From JAFAGX01 sp035623255 (lineage in GTDB: Bacteria > Acidobacteriota > Terriglobia > Terriglobales > Acidobacteriaceae), in the NCBI GenBank assembly GCA_035623255.1, contig DASPTU010000130.1, positions 1 to 43,911 on the forward strand: a DNA stretch of 43,911 bases, given 5' to 3'. The notes under the pieces were generated by a model. It saw nothing but the letters and a program-made list of their open reading frames with translations, had not been told where the DNA came from and did no database searches. The position numbers were made by a program, and so were the translations under genes. Shown one piece after another: positions 9,063-17,972 of the stretch (positions within the stretch are counted from its first letter, which is position 1; every line of letters starts with the position of its first letter).

Positions 9063-10007
9063 TCAGAAAAGGCAGAGAAGTTCGAAAAGCAGATTCGCAG
9101 CGAGCAGGGAAGTGATCTCGCCGTTGTCGTAAGGGGGAGAAACCTCGACCAGGTCGCATCCGATGATATTCAGGCCTTGCAGGCTGCGGACCAAGTCGAG
9201 AATCTGCGCACTGGAAAGGCCGCCAATCTGCGGCGTGCCGGTGCCTGGTGCGAATGCGGGATCCACGACGTCGATGTCCAAAGTGATGTATGTGGGTCGA
9301 TCGCGGAGTTTGTTCAGGTGGCGTTTGACCGGTTCGACCCCATGTTGATGAAATTCCTCCGAAGTAATGATCTGAATGCGGTGTTTGCGCGCGAAATCGA
9401 AGTCACCATCGGAATAAACCTGTCCCCGCAACCCAACCTGCAGCGCATAGCCCTGCGCGATTAGCCCCTCTTCGACGGCATATTTCACCGGCGTGCCGTG
9501 GGAGTGTGGGCTGCCGAAATAACCGCTCCAAGTATCGCCGTGGGCATCAAGCTGAACGAATGCAACCGGGCCGAACTGCTTATGGATGGCCCGGAGAATG
9601 GGCAGAAGAACGGAGTGGTCGCCGCCGACGCAAACCGTGCGTGCCTTGGCGCGAAGCACGTCGCCAAGCTGTTTCGTGATGCGGTTGTAAGTATCGTCAA
9701 TCGAAAGGGGATTGATCGATAAGTCGCCGAAATCCGCGATTCGCCATTTCGCAAACGGATTGACGTTGAGCACTGGATTCCAGGGCCGGATCATGGCCGA
9801 CTGCACACGAATGTTGCGGGGTCCGAAACGGCTACCCGGGCGATAGGTTGTTCCGCCGTCGAACGGGATGCCGATGATTGCAATGTCAAGTTCTTCGGCG
9901 GTGGCGATGTGAGGCAACCGCATAAACGTCGGCACGCCGGAAAAGCGCGGGTAGACCAGCGCGTCAACCGGCTGTGGGTGCGGTCTCGCGCTCTTTTTGG
10001 GTTTCAT
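9063..10007 (-). CDS. speB: Agmatinase-type ureohydrolase (agmatinase or guanidino-acid hydrolase)
   Basis: A 314-residue member of the arginase/agmatinase family, which hydrolyses a guanidino group to urea plus an amine using two Mn ions. All metal ligands are visible: His131 (GGDHS), Asp154, His156 and Asp158 (LDAHGD), Asp244 and Asp246 (LDIDVVDP). The SHGTPVKYA segment (169-177) is agmatinase-like in place of the arginase loop. The N-terminal GIPFDGGTTYRPGSR is also typical. Many family members annotated agmatinase act on guanidinobutyrate or guanidinopropionate, so the substrate is uncertain. It is first in a cluster with an amino acid permease and a D-aminoacylase-like enzyme, suggesting salvage of nitrogen from guanidino or acylated amino compounds. 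Confidence 0.9.
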   Translation of the reverse strand: MKPKKSARPHPQPVDALVYPRFSGVPTFMRLPHIATAEELDIAIIGIPFDGGTTYRPGSRFGPRNIRVQSAMIRPWNPVLNVNPFAKWRIADFGDLSINPLSIDDTYNRITKQLGDVLRAKARTVCVGGDHSVLLPILRAIHKQFGPVAFVQLDAHGDTWSGYFGSPHSHGTPVKYAVEEGLIAQGYALQVGLRGQVYSDGDFDFARKHRIQIITSEEFHQHGVEPVKRHLNKLRDRPTYITLDIDVVDPAFAPGTGTPQIGGLSSAQILDLVRSLQGLNIIGCDLVEVSPPYDNGEITSLLAANLLFELLCLF

Positions 10008-10020
10008 TCAGGTGCGGCGA

Positions 10021-10026
10021 ATTATA
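10021..10026 (-). promoter_or_regulatory. Candidate -10 box for the ureohydrolase operon
   Basis: On the minus strand a perfect TATAAT lies 13 bases before the ATG at 10007. A start near 10014 would give a very short leader, consistent with the absence of a clear ribosome site. No good -35 hexamer is found at 16-18 bases upstream. Confidence 0.4.
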
Positions 10027-10312
10027 AAGCAAACCTGGGGAAATCGTGGGGAGTCCCAGCGGATGCACGAACGAGAAATGTTTTCAGCATGATTATCTCA
10101 ATGACCGAGTTGAACTCCTCGGGAAGCTTGTCTCCCGGCGTCACGTCATGCCAAGGATGGATCATGGTTCGTACCCATATCGCAGAGTCCGCGCCCGTAT
10201 GACAGAAGCGTGAAGGCAAGAAAAGGCGTAAGTCCATCATATTGTGGTGATGAATGGTGACTTGACCCACGTGTACGGCAGGAATAATGTCTTATTAACC
10301 TCGGGTGGGGTT
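10027..10312. other. Intergenic region between divergent operons; possible ccmE promoter
   Basis: No gene is supported here. On the plus strand TTGACC (10262-10267) is followed after 15 bases by AATAAT (10283-10288), a weak promoter candidate for ccmE. An upstream in-frame extension of ccmE to 10244 exists but is rejected because the extra residues are not family-like. The middle of the region (10050-10240) shows no recognisable signal. Confidence 0.3.
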
Positions 10313-10789
10313 ATGTCCAAGGAAGCCAGTAAATATCTGAAGTTTGGTGGGGCGACGGCCGTCATCCTGGTGGCGCTGGGTTATTTAGCCTACACAGGGG
10401 TGCAGGAAAGTAAAAGCTATTACGTCACTATTAAAGAACTGCATGGTATGGGCGACAGTGCCTACACCAAGCGGCTTCGCGTGGCCGGCAACGTTCAACC
10501 GGGATCCATTAAACGGACGGGAACGAAAGTCGAATTCCTGCTAGTTGAGAATGATCAAGTCCTGCCGGTGGTTTATAGCGGCACGGAAGCTCCGCCCGAC
10601 ACTTTCAAAGACAACTCCCAGGCCTTGGCTGAAGGCAGCTTCGGGCGTGACGGGGTTTTTCATGCCAAACAGCTGCAGGCCAAGTGCGCGTCGAAGTACG
10701 CGCCGCAGCCCGGCGTGGGTACGCCTTCCAACAGCCCAGCCAAGAGTATGACGCAAGTGGAGACCAATACTTCCAGAGTTCCCAACTGA
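10313..10789 (+). CDS. ccmE: Cytochrome c maturation haem chaperone CcmE, Cys (CxxxY) variant
   Basis: A 158-residue membrane-anchored periplasmic haem chaperone. One hydrophobic helix (about residues 12-29) precedes an OB-fold domain with RLRVAGNVQPGSI and VVYSGTEAPDTF-like strands, seen here as VVYSGTEAPPDTF. In classical CcmE haem is attached to a His in a HxxxY motif. Here the motif is Cys125-Ala-Ser-Lys-Tyr129 (CxxxY). This Cys form is known from archaea and Desulfovibrio-type lineages (System I*). The ATG at 10313 places the membrane helix correctly. Orders ccmE, A, B, C, D follow on the same strand. CcmF and CcmH are not in the window. Confidence 0.93.
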   Translation: MSKEASKYLKFGGATAVILVALGYLAYTGVQESKSYYVTIKELHGMGDSAYTKRLRVAGNVQPGSIKRTGTKVEFLLVENDQVLPVVYSGTEAPPDTFKDNSQALAEGSFGRDGVFHAKQLQAKCASKYAPQPGVGTPSNSPAKSMTQVETNTSRVPN

Positions 10790-10895
10790 TTCGATCTTGC
10801 TTTGGCTGTTTCACCTGTGACCTGTGCATCGAGCTAGCCGCTCGGGTAAACTCAGGTGCGAATAAGATTTCTTTTTGCTTGGTCCAGGTCTCTTG

Positions 10896-11585
10896 ATGAC
10901 TTCCACAACGTCGCTTCCCCGCGGCGGGCCCATCGTTGTTGTCACCAATCTGGTCAAGCAATTCGGACGCTTCGCGGCGCTCCGGGGGATTAGCGGCGAG
11001 TTTGCCGCGGGACGGCTCTACGCCATTCTCGGTGATAACGGGGCAGGGAAGACGACGCTGCTGCGGTCGTTAGCCGGGCTCAGTGCACCGACACGTGGAA
11101 CAATCTCGATCATGGGCACAAACGATTTGCGCAGCATGGCCGCGAAGATCGGATACATGGCGCATCCCTCGTTGCTCTATGACGAACTTAGCGGCATGGA
11201 GAATTTGCGATATTTCGCACAGTTGTACGGGATTGGGGACGACGATCGCTGTCGAGAAGCAATTAGCGCCGTCAAGCTCGACCCCTCGTTGCAGCGGCCG
11301 GTCGGACAGTACTCACAAGGAATGCGGCAGCGCATGTCGCTTGCCCGGGCGCTTTTGAACGATCCCACGATCGTGCTGCTGGATGAGCCGTTTTCGAATG
11401 TCGATGTGCGGTCAGGCCGCGAAATGGTCCACTTGCTGCAGGGGCTTCGTGATCAGGGCAAGACGATTTTTGTAGTAACTCATCAAGCAGTTTTGCTCGA
11501 AAGTGCAGCCGATGAGTTCGTATGGATGGATACGGGAAAGATTGTGAACCGTACGCGGGATCTTAGCTTGGTGAACGCCCTATGA
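10896..11585 (+). CDS. ccmA: Haem exporter ATP-binding protein CcmA
   Basis: A 229-residue ABC ATPase. Visible motifs are Walker A GDNGAGKTT (about residues 46-54), the signature YSQGMRQRMSLARALL and Walker B IVLLDEPF with the switch His in VVTHQ. With CcmB and CcmC it powers release of holo-CcmE from the membrane complex. The ATG at 10896 is preferred over the TTG at 10875, because homologues start shortly before the first beta strand. The stop overlaps the ccmB start by four bases. The gap of 106 bases after ccmE contains no evident terminator, so one operon is likely. Confidence 0.92.
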   Translation: MTSTTSLPRGGPIVVVTNLVKQFGRFAALRGISGEFAAGRLYAILGDNGAGKTTLLRSLAGLSAPTRGTISIMGTNDLRSMAAKIGYMAHPSLLYDELSGMENLRYFAQLYGIGDDDRCREAISAVKLDPSLQRPVGQYSQGMRQRMSLARALLNDPTIVLLDEPFSNVDVRSGREMVHLLQGLRDQGKTIFVVTHQAVLLESAADEFVWMDTGKIVNRTRDLSLVNAL

Positions 11586-12259
11586 GCACCGGTGCCACAC
11601 TCACGCGCGCAACGCTGGGAAAGGATCTCCGGCTGGAGTGGCGATCCAAAGATGCCATCAACTCGATGCTGTTTTTTGCGCTGCTGGTGGTGGTCATCTT
11701 CAGTTTCTCGTTCGATCCGACGGCGGAGGAGTCGCGGCGCATTGCCGGCGGACTGGTATGGGTTGCGTTCCTGTTTGCTGCGGTAGTGGCGTTGAACCAG
11801 ACCTGGGCCCGGGAACTCCGCAATCAGGTGCTGGACGCGTACCGGGTTTCTCCCGCACCAGCGAATTCGCTGTTCCTGGCAAAAACAATCGGGAACTTCA
11901 TTTTTGTTGCCGTGCTCGAAATGCTGATGACACCGGTGTTCATCGTTTTTTATAACCTGCGCGCAATCGGGCCGGCATATCAGTTAGTAGTCGTAGCGCT
12001 GCTGGGGACCTGGGCGCTGGTGGTGAACGGTACGTTTTTCGCGGCCATTTCCTTGCGTACACGCAGCCGCGAAATCATGTTGCCACTGTTGCTTTTTCCT
12101 ATCTCGATTCCGTCGCTACTGGCAATGGTCCAAGCAACCAGTTCTATTTTGACGGGTGAATTCTCGGCGAAATTCTGGATCGTATTGCTTGCGGCCTACG
12201 ATGTGGTATTTACTATGGCTAGCCTCTTCCTCTTTGAACTTGTGTTAAACGCGGAATGA
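11582..12259 (+). CDS. ccmB: Haem exporter permease CcmB
   Basis: A 225-residue membrane protein with six predicted helices, matching the CcmB size. The N-terminal KDLRLEWRSKDAINSM segment (residues 14-29) is the conserved cytoplasmic opening, and VALNQTWARELRN lies in the first loop. The C-terminal half has the PLLLFPISIPSLLA helix typical of the family. It partners with CcmA. Start and stop overlap ccmA and ccmC by four bases each, implying coupled translation. Confidence 0.92.
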   Translation: MSTGATLTRATLGKDLRLEWRSKDAINSMLFFALLVVVIFSFSFDPTAEESRRIAGGLVWVAFLFAAVVALNQTWARELRNQVLDAYRVSPAPANSLFLAKTIGNFIFVAVLEMLMTPVFIVFYNLRAIGPAYQLVVVALLGTWALVVNGTFFAAISLRTRSREIMLPLLLFPISIPSLLAMVQATSSILTGEFSAKFWIVLLAAYDVVFTMASLFLFELVLNAE

Positions 12260-12945
12260 AACGTGCATTTCCCATCCTTGCGATTCTAACGGCCGTACTA
12301 TTGAGTTACGGGCTATATCAGGCCTTGGTAGTCGCGCCCACGGAAAGAACCATGGGTGACGTACAAAGAATCTTCTATTATCACGTGCCTTCAGCCTGGA
12401 CCGCGGGCGTTCTGTTCTTTGTAAATTTCCTTGCATCAATTACATATCTCATATGGCGTAATAACAAGGCCGATGCATTGGCGGTCGCTTCGGCGGAAGT
12501 CGGGGTAGTTTTCTGCACCGTGGTTCTGGTGACCGGCCCGATCTGGGCCAAACCGGTGTGGGGCATTTGGTGGACCTGGGACCTGCGTCTGACGCTTACC
12601 CTGGTGCTGTGGCTGATCTATGTCAGCTACTTGCTTTTGCGGCGCTTTTCGACCAGCGGCCAGACGCCGGTGATCGCGGCCGTGCTGGCGATTTTCGGTA
12701 CGCTCGATATCCCGCTGGTGTATTTCTCGATCTGGTTCTTCCGCACGCAGCATCCACAACCGGTCATCGGAGGGGGCGGGTCCATCGATCCGCGCATGCT
12801 GCACGCTTTTCTTGTGAACCTGATCGCGTTTACCTGCTTCGGGGCCCTGGTGTGCTGGTCGCGATATCGGCTGGAAGTAGTTCGGCGAGATGTCGAGGAG
12901 ACGCAAGCCTTGGAGTCGCTGCTCGAACCGAGGAGTGCCCGATGA
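12256..12945 (+). CDS. ccmC: Haem-handling protein CcmC (WWD domain)
   Basis: A 229-residue six-helix protein that loads haem onto CcmE. The tryptophan-rich WWD motif is visible as WGIWWTWDLRLT (about residues 98-109). The two haem-ligand histidines lie in YYHVPSAW (about residue 37) and MLHAFLVN (about residue 179). Length and order are standard. It overlaps ccmB and ccmD by four bases each. CcmC shares this motif with CcsA, but the flanking ccmA, B, D and E genes settle the assignment. Confidence 0.93.
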   Translation: MKRAFPILAILTAVLLSYGLYQALVVAPTERTMGDVQRIFYYHVPSAWTAGVLFFVNFLASITYLIWRNNKADALAVASAEVGVVFCTVVLVTGPIWAKPVWGIWWTWDLRLTLTLVLWLIYVSYLLLRRFSTSGQTPVIAAVLAIFGTLDIPLVYFSIWFFRTQHPQPVIGGGGSIDPRMLHAFLVNLIAFTCFGALVCWSRYRLEVVRRDVEETQALESLLEPRSAR

Positions 12946-13064
12946 GTTATCTTTACGCGGCATACGTCATCACCTGGCTGATTCACATTGGCTATCTTGG
13001 GACCCTCGTCCGGCGGTATTCCCGACTTCGAAATGAGATGGAGGAGCTGAAACGGCAGCAGTGA
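12942..13064 (+). CDS. ccmD: Small membrane protein CcmD-like
   Basis: A 40-residue protein: one N-terminal membrane helix (residues 3-23, rich in Tyr, Ile and Trp) followed by a basic/acidic tail ending in a short helix. Size, topology and position after ccmC match CcmD, which helps release holo-CcmE from CcmABC. The ATG overlaps the ccmC stop (ATGA). The reading frame is open further upstream, but that extension lies inside ccmC and is not used. Confidence 0.8.
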   Translation: MSYLYAAYVITWLIHIGYLGTLVRRYSRLRNEMEELKRQQ

Positions 13065-13286
13065 GAGGAGTTTCCGCTCGGCATCTTCCTGCGCCCGACT
13101 TTGCATCTCACAACCGCAGGCGAGAGGCGGGGAGCGAAGGCTTGACAGCATATCGCTCAGATGTTTAAGTAATCACTTACCTTTGCGCGGAATTTTCTGC
13201 TTACAGAATTCGCAATCCGCATCGCGGGCGCGGGTCGAAATACCGTTCTTCTTCCTCTCCACGTGTAAGGAAATCCGGAGGATTTC
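13065..13286 (+). promoter_or_regulatory. Intergenic leader region with weak promoter candidate
   Basis: A perfect TTGACA lies at 13142-13147, but the best -10 partner 17 bases on is only TTAAGT (3/6). A ribosome site GGAGG at 13277-13281 precedes the TTG start at 13287 by five bases. No transcription terminator hairpin with a T run follows ccmD. Nothing else is recognised. Confidence 0.3.
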
Positions 13287-16200
13287 TTGATACTGAATTG
13301 CTGTCGATATCGGAGTTCACGCACGGTTATAGCTGTCAGTACTGCAGTGGGTTTATTGGCCGCACTGGGCGGATTGATTTTAGTGGGTGGCTCGGTCGTA
13401 GGCACTGGCCATTTCCAGCAGGCCAATAACAGCGGCTCACGGGTTTCTGCAAGTGCAACCAAAACGACTTCAGTCCTGACTGCTTTCGGGCAGCTACCAC
13501 TCTTTTTCGAGCTGAACCAAGGGCAAAGCGATCGAAGGGTAAAGTTCCTGGCCCGAGGCAGTTACTACGGACTGTTTTTGACCGCTGACTCGGCCGTGCT
13601 GAAGCTGCAAAAGCCGGGCGACGCTTCTGTGCTCTCTATGAAACTGTTACATGCAAGCCCAGGGGCGAGAGTGAGAGGAGAGAACGAGCTCCCGGGCAGG
13701 AGCAATTACTTCATTGGAAATGATCCTGCTAACTGGCGCCGCGATATCCCTCAGTTTGCGCAAGTGCGCTATGCCGAAGTTTATGAGGGGATTGATCTTG
13801 TCTTTTACGGAAATCGAGGACAGCTGGAATATGACTTCGAAGTGGCTCCCGGAGGGGACCCCGGGCGAGTGGCGTTGCAGCTGCGCGGCCCAAAGAGTGT
13901 GAGCGTTAATTCCGATGGCGATCTTGAGCTAGTAATGTCGGCTGGCAATGTCCGGTTGCGTGCTCCGCATGTTTACCAGGTCGTTGCGGGACGAGAACGC
14001 AAAGTTGAGGGCCGCTTCGAACTGCGGAGCAAGAACGAAGTTGGATTCGCGTTGGGGGAATACGATCGTAGGCGAACGCTGGTGATTGACCCTGTGTTGA
14101 CCTATGCCACGTTCCTGGGCGGCAGCGGTGAAGAGGGTTGTTCGGTGATTCTGGGCACTCCCACCTCGCAATGCCCGGCTATCGCAGTCGATCCGGCGTC
14201 GAACGCCTACATCGCTGGCTCCACAACTTCGGCGGACTTTCCGTTGACTGCCACTTCGTTCCAGGGAGGATTACGCGGTACAGCGAATATCTTTGTCGCG
14301 AAATTGAACGCCGCGGCGAATACTCTGGTCTTTTCAACATACCTTGGGGGAAACGGGAAGGATTACACCGCCGGTGTCGGAGTTGACTCAGCCACAAATG
14401 TTATTCTTGGGGGCACCACAAGTTCGTCAAATTTTCCCACCAAGAACGCATTTCAGAATACCCGCACAAACGCCAATAATCACGTATTCGTGAGCAAGCT
14501 CGACCCCACTGGTCATACGTTGCTTTATTCCACGTATCTGGCAGGGAACGGCACAGACCTTGCTACCGGGTTAACGGTTGGGCAAAGCGATCAGAATGCG
14601 TATGTAGTCGGTACTACCACCTCGACCAACACGCCGAGTGCGACTTCCACATTTCCTGCGACGTTGGGTGCTTATCAGACTGCGCCGGCGAACGGATCGA
14701 GAATTCAATTCTTCATGAGCAAAGTCAACCCCAGCCTCTCCGGGGACTCGAGCCTGGCTTATTCCACATATTTCGGGGGAGGAAATCCTTCGACCGGCGT
14801 CGCACTGGGCGGTGGAATCGCTGTGGATGTGAATAACAACGTTTACATCACTGGCGGGACAAACTTCCTGAATGTAGGGACCCCTAACGATTTCCCGATT
14901 CTTAATGCCTACCAGGGATGCTTGGACAGTCCGCCAGCAACCACGACGTGTTCCTCGAGCGCCACAAATCCCGATGTTTTTGTCGCCGAATTCAATCCCA
15001 ATGCCACGACCGGAGCTCAACTTCTGTATTCGACATATCTGGGTGGTACAGGAACGGACATTGGATACGGGATCGCGACTGACGGGACTAGCACATATGT
15101 GACTGGATCAACGAATTCGACCGATTTCCCAATTGCCGGGAGTGGTGTGTATCAAGACACCAATGGTGGCGGCACGGATGCCTTCCTGGCGAAGTTAGCG
15201 AATCCGGTGACAACGGGAAGTACGCCAGGATTGGTCACGCTGAGCTATTTCACGTATCTTGGCGGGTCGGGAACAGACGTAGGTTTAGCGGTTGCGGTCG
15301 ACAGCATTCAGGGCGCGAGATTTACGGGTTGGACGAATTCCACCAACATCCCAAACAGCATAGTAGAACCAGCACAACCCAGCGGAAACCACGCATTCGC
15401 TGCCCGCATAGATACGACGGCTACGGCTCCAACTGCACCTGGTCACTATTTCACCTATTTGGGCGGATCAGGAACTGACTACGGCACCGGCATCGCGGTC
15501 GATCCGCAGACTGCGAGCTACGTAACGGGCGAGACGACCTCAACCACCTTCCTGCTAACCGCGGTCCCGCAGATTCCGCCCTTTCAACCGAATATTGCTG
15601 GCGGGACAGACGCTTTCATCGTTAAGCTGGGACCAACCCTGGCTTTCACCCTGACTGGTAATAGTTCTCCTCCCGTGGCGGGAGTAGGCAATCAGATCAG
15701 CTTCGCCTACACCATCACAAACACGGGCGACGCCGCCAGCAACGTGATTTTTACCGACAGCCTGCCATCTTCGGGGGCCTCCTTCACGTCAGCGACGGTG
15801 AGCTCTGGGAGCTGCGGGGGCGCCACGAGCAACCTCGTGAGCTGCACGATCGGAACTCTTAATGCGGGTGCGACCGCGACTGCGACGGTAGTTCTCACGC
15901 CTACTGCGAGCACTGTACCGTCCACGACCCCGCTGACCTTGGGAAATACGGGAAAGGTAACGGTAGAAGGATGTAGTTCCTGCAGCCAGTCATTGACTAT
16001 CCCGGCGGTTGTTAACGATTACAACATCAGCATTTCACCGAAAACAGCTACGGTTCCAGCTGGTGTGCCGGCAACCTATACTGCAACGATTACGCCAACC
16101 GGAAGCGGTTTTCCCGAGAGCGTCGCGATTTCCTGCAGTTCGGGAGTACCCACGGGCGCGAGTTGCACTACGACCACCGGTACGATTCCAAACCTCAGCA

Positions 16201-16535
16201 ACGGAGCGGTGAGCACCGTTTTGGTGATCAACACTACGGCGAGAGTAACTACCACAACCGAGTTGCGGCGATCTCTGCCGTTCTATGCGATGTGGTTACC
16301 AGTGCCGGGTCTGGCGATGCTGGGGGCCGGATTCAGAGGTTCGTGGAAACGACGTTTCTTGCTTGGATTTTTTGTTGCCGGATTCTGCTCGCTGATGATT
16401 TTTCAGGCAGGTTGCGGTGGTAAATCGAGCATTACCACGACCACCGGAACTCCCGCGGGGACCTATCTTGTGACGGTAACGGCCACGTCAGGCTCTGCAA
16501 GCCGAAACGCGACGGTCACGCTGGTGGTTCAGTAA
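13287..16535 (+). CDS. Large secreted SBBP beta-propeller protein with DUF11 and Ig-like modules
   Basis: A 1082-residue surface protein. After an N-terminal hydrophobic segment (residues 13-36) comes a conserved domain starting at FFELNQGQSDRRVKFLARG (about residue 70). Next are about ten SBBP-type repeats of pattern YSTYLGG..D...GIAVD...Y..G.T.S..FP (about residues 275-780), then a DUF11-like domain (781-900) and a last Ig-like module from about 909. Between strands of this last module lie two hydrophobic segments and a lipobox-like QAGC (about residues 997-1042). Start is TTG with GGAGG five bases upstream. Related acidobacterial proteins are thought to be exported; the role is unknown. 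No downstream partner is on the same strand. Confidence 0.85.
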   Translation: MILNCCRYRSSRTVIAVSTAVGLLAALGGLILVGGSVVGTGHFQQANNSGSRVSASATKTTSVLTAFGQLPLFFELNQGQSDRRVKFLARGSYYGLFLTADSAVLKLQKPGDASVLSMKLLHASPGARVRGENELPGRSNYFIGNDPANWRRDIPQFAQVRYAEVYEGIDLVFYGNRGQLEYDFEVAPGGDPGRVALQLRGPKSVSVNSDGDLELVMSAGNVRLRAPHVYQVVAGRERKVEGRFELRSKNEVGFALGEYDRRRTLVIDPVLTYATFLGGSGEEGCSVILGTPTSQCPAIAVDPASNAYIAGSTTSADFPLTATSFQGGLRGTANIFVAKLNAAANTLVFSTYLGGNGKDYTAGVGVDSATNVILGGTTSSSNFPTKNAFQNTRTNANNHVFVSKLDPTGHTLLYSTYLAGNGTDLATGLTVGQSDQNAYVVGTTTSTNTPSATSTFPATLGAYQTAPANGSRIQFFMSKVNPSLSGDSSLAYSTYFGGGNPSTGVALGGGIAVDVNNNVYITGGTNFLNVGTPNDFPILNAYQGCLDSPPATTTCSSSATNPDVFVAEFNPNATTGAQLLYSTYLGGTGTDIGYGIATDGTSTYVTGSTNSTDFPIAGSGVYQDTNGGGTDAFLAKLANPVTTGSTPGLVTLSYFTYLGGSGTDVGLAVAVDSIQGARFTGWTNSTNIPNSIVEPAQPSGNHAFAARIDTTATAPTAPGHYFTYLGGSGTDYGTGIAVDPQTASYVTGETTSTTFLLTAVPQIPPFQPNIAGGTDAFIVKLGPTLAFTLTGNSSPPVAGVGNQISFAYTITNTGDAASNVIFTDSLPSSGASFTSATVSSGSCGGATSNLVSCTIGTLNAGATATATVVLTPTASTVPSTTPLTLGNTGKVTVEGCSSCSQSLTIPAVVNDYNISISPKTATVPAGVPATYTATITPTGSGFPESVAISCSSGVPTGASCTTTTGTIPNLSNGAVSTVLVINTTARVTTTTELRRSLPFYAMWLPVPGLAMLGAGFRGSWKRRFLLGFFVAGFCSLMIFQAGCGGKSSITTTTGTPAGTYLVTVTATSGSASRNATVTLVVQ

Positions 16536-16556
16536 GGAAGTGGCTCGGCGGGGACT

Positions 16557-17972
16557 TCACGCCCCAGCCGATAACCGCTGATGATTCTTGCGATCGGCAA
16601 TGCCATATTGCCTGATTTTGTATAGCAGAGCCTTGTAGCTGATCTTCAACAATACCGCAGCTTGTTTGCGGTTCCAATTCGTCTGGTCGAGAGCCTTGGC
16701 AATGGCTTCAGCCTCGGCTTCGTCTTTGGCGCTCCGAGCTAAAGACTTCAGGCCGCCAGCGCTGCTGCCATTGCTCGAGTTCTGGGCCGCAGGCTCGAAT
16801 TGCGCACCGCTGCCGTCGCTCTTCGGCTTCAAGTCGTTGATGGCCAGTTTCTCATCCCCCAGAACCAGATATCGCTTAACGAAATTGCTCAGTTCGCGGA
16901 GATTGCCCGGCCATGAATAAGCCACGCAAGCTTCCAGCATTTCGGGAGTGATTGGCAGCGGTGGACGCGCGTAGCGCTCTGACTGATGCGCCATGAAATG
17001 CTTGAGCAAAATTGGAATTTCTTCCTTGCGTTCGCGCAGCGGAGGGACATGTAGTGTGAAGGCATTCAATCGATAGTAGAGATCTTCACGAAGCTGCTTC
17101 GTCGCAAGCGCCTCGGGGATGTTGATGTTTGTCGCAGCCAGGATGCGCACGTCGGCTTTGATGACTGAGCGGCTGCCCAAGCGGGAGAATTGCCCGTCCT
17201 GCAGGATGTGCAGCAGCTTGGCCTGCAGGCTGGTGGGCATCTCACCGATTTCATCGAGAAGGATTGTGCCCTTGTTGCACAGCTCGAACTTGCCCGGCTT
17301 GGGGTGATTCGCACCGGTGAAAGCCCCGGCTTCGTAGCCGAACAATTCACTTTCCAGCAGATCGGCTGGAACGGCGGCGCAGTTCACCTTCAGGAATGTC
17401 CGGTGGGCGCGGGGTGAAAGCTTGTGAATGAGGCGCGCCATGACTTCCTTCCCCGTGCCGCTTTCACCCAGCATCAACACCGGGATATCGACGTTGGCGA
17501 CCAAAGCCGCTTCGGATCGTAGTTTTCGCATTACGGGGCTGGCGGCAACAAAGAAAACATCGTCGGCGAGTTCCTCGACTTCGCCCGGATAGTTTTGCTG
17601 GTTGGCGCCAAGGCACTGATCGATGACCGCGTCCAGTTCCGCTTTCTGGAAAGGTTTGGTGAGGTAATCGTAAGCACCCAGGCGCATTGCCTGCACCACT
17701 TTGCGTGTATCGCCCACGCACGAAAGCATGATTACCTTTATTCCAGGCTCGGTTTGGCGGAGTTTTTCAAGCGCCTGCAAACCATCAATTCCGGGCATGA
17801 GCAGGTCGAGCAGAACCAGGTCTGGGCGCAAACCTTTCTGTACCCGTTCCAAAGCTTCCTCGCCGTTGCTGGCGGTTTCCACTTTGTAGTCGTCGACTTC
17901 CAGCAATGTGCGAATGTAGCGCAGCATCCCTGGCTCGTCGTCGACCAGCAGAATATTGGCCTTATGTTTCAT
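16557..17972 (-). CDS. NtrC-family sigma-54-dependent response regulator
   Basis: A 471-residue regulator in three parts. The receiver domain (residues 1-120) has the acidic pair Asp11/Asp12, phosphoacceptor Asp56 in LLDLLMPG, and a Lys in YLTKPFQ. The central AAA+ domain (about 145-380) shows Walker A GESGTGKE, the sigma-54 contact loop GAFTGA, and RLGS/ATN segments. The C-terminal Fis-type helix-turn-helix includes NWNRKQAAVLLKIS. It activates sigma-54 promoters after phosphorylation. The start overlaps the stop of the histidine-kinase gene, so the two form a two-component system. Target promoters are not apparent: I found no TGGCAC-N5-TTGC site in nearby intergenic DNA. Confidence 0.95.
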   Translation of the reverse strand: MKHKANILLVDDEPGMLRYIRTLLEVDDYKVETASNGEEALERVQKGLRPDLVLLDLLMPGIDGLQALEKLRQTEPGIKVIMLSCVGDTRKVVQAMRLGAYDYLTKPFQKAELDAVIDQCLGANQQNYPGEVEELADDVFFVAASPVMRKLRSEAALVANVDIPVLMLGESGTGKEVMARLIHKLSPRAHRTFLKVNCAAVPADLLESELFGYEAGAFTGANHPKPGKFELCNKGTILLDEIGEMPTSLQAKLLHILQDGQFSRLGSRSVIKADVRILAATNINIPEALATKQLREDLYYRLNAFTLHVPPLRERKEEIPILLKHFMAHQSERYARPPLPITPEMLEACVAYSWPGNLRELSNFVKRYLVLGDEKLAINDLKPKSDGSGAQFEPAAQNSSNGSSAGGLKSLARSAKDEAEAEAIAKALDQTNWNRKQAAVLLKISYKALLYKIRQYGIADRKNHQRLSAGA

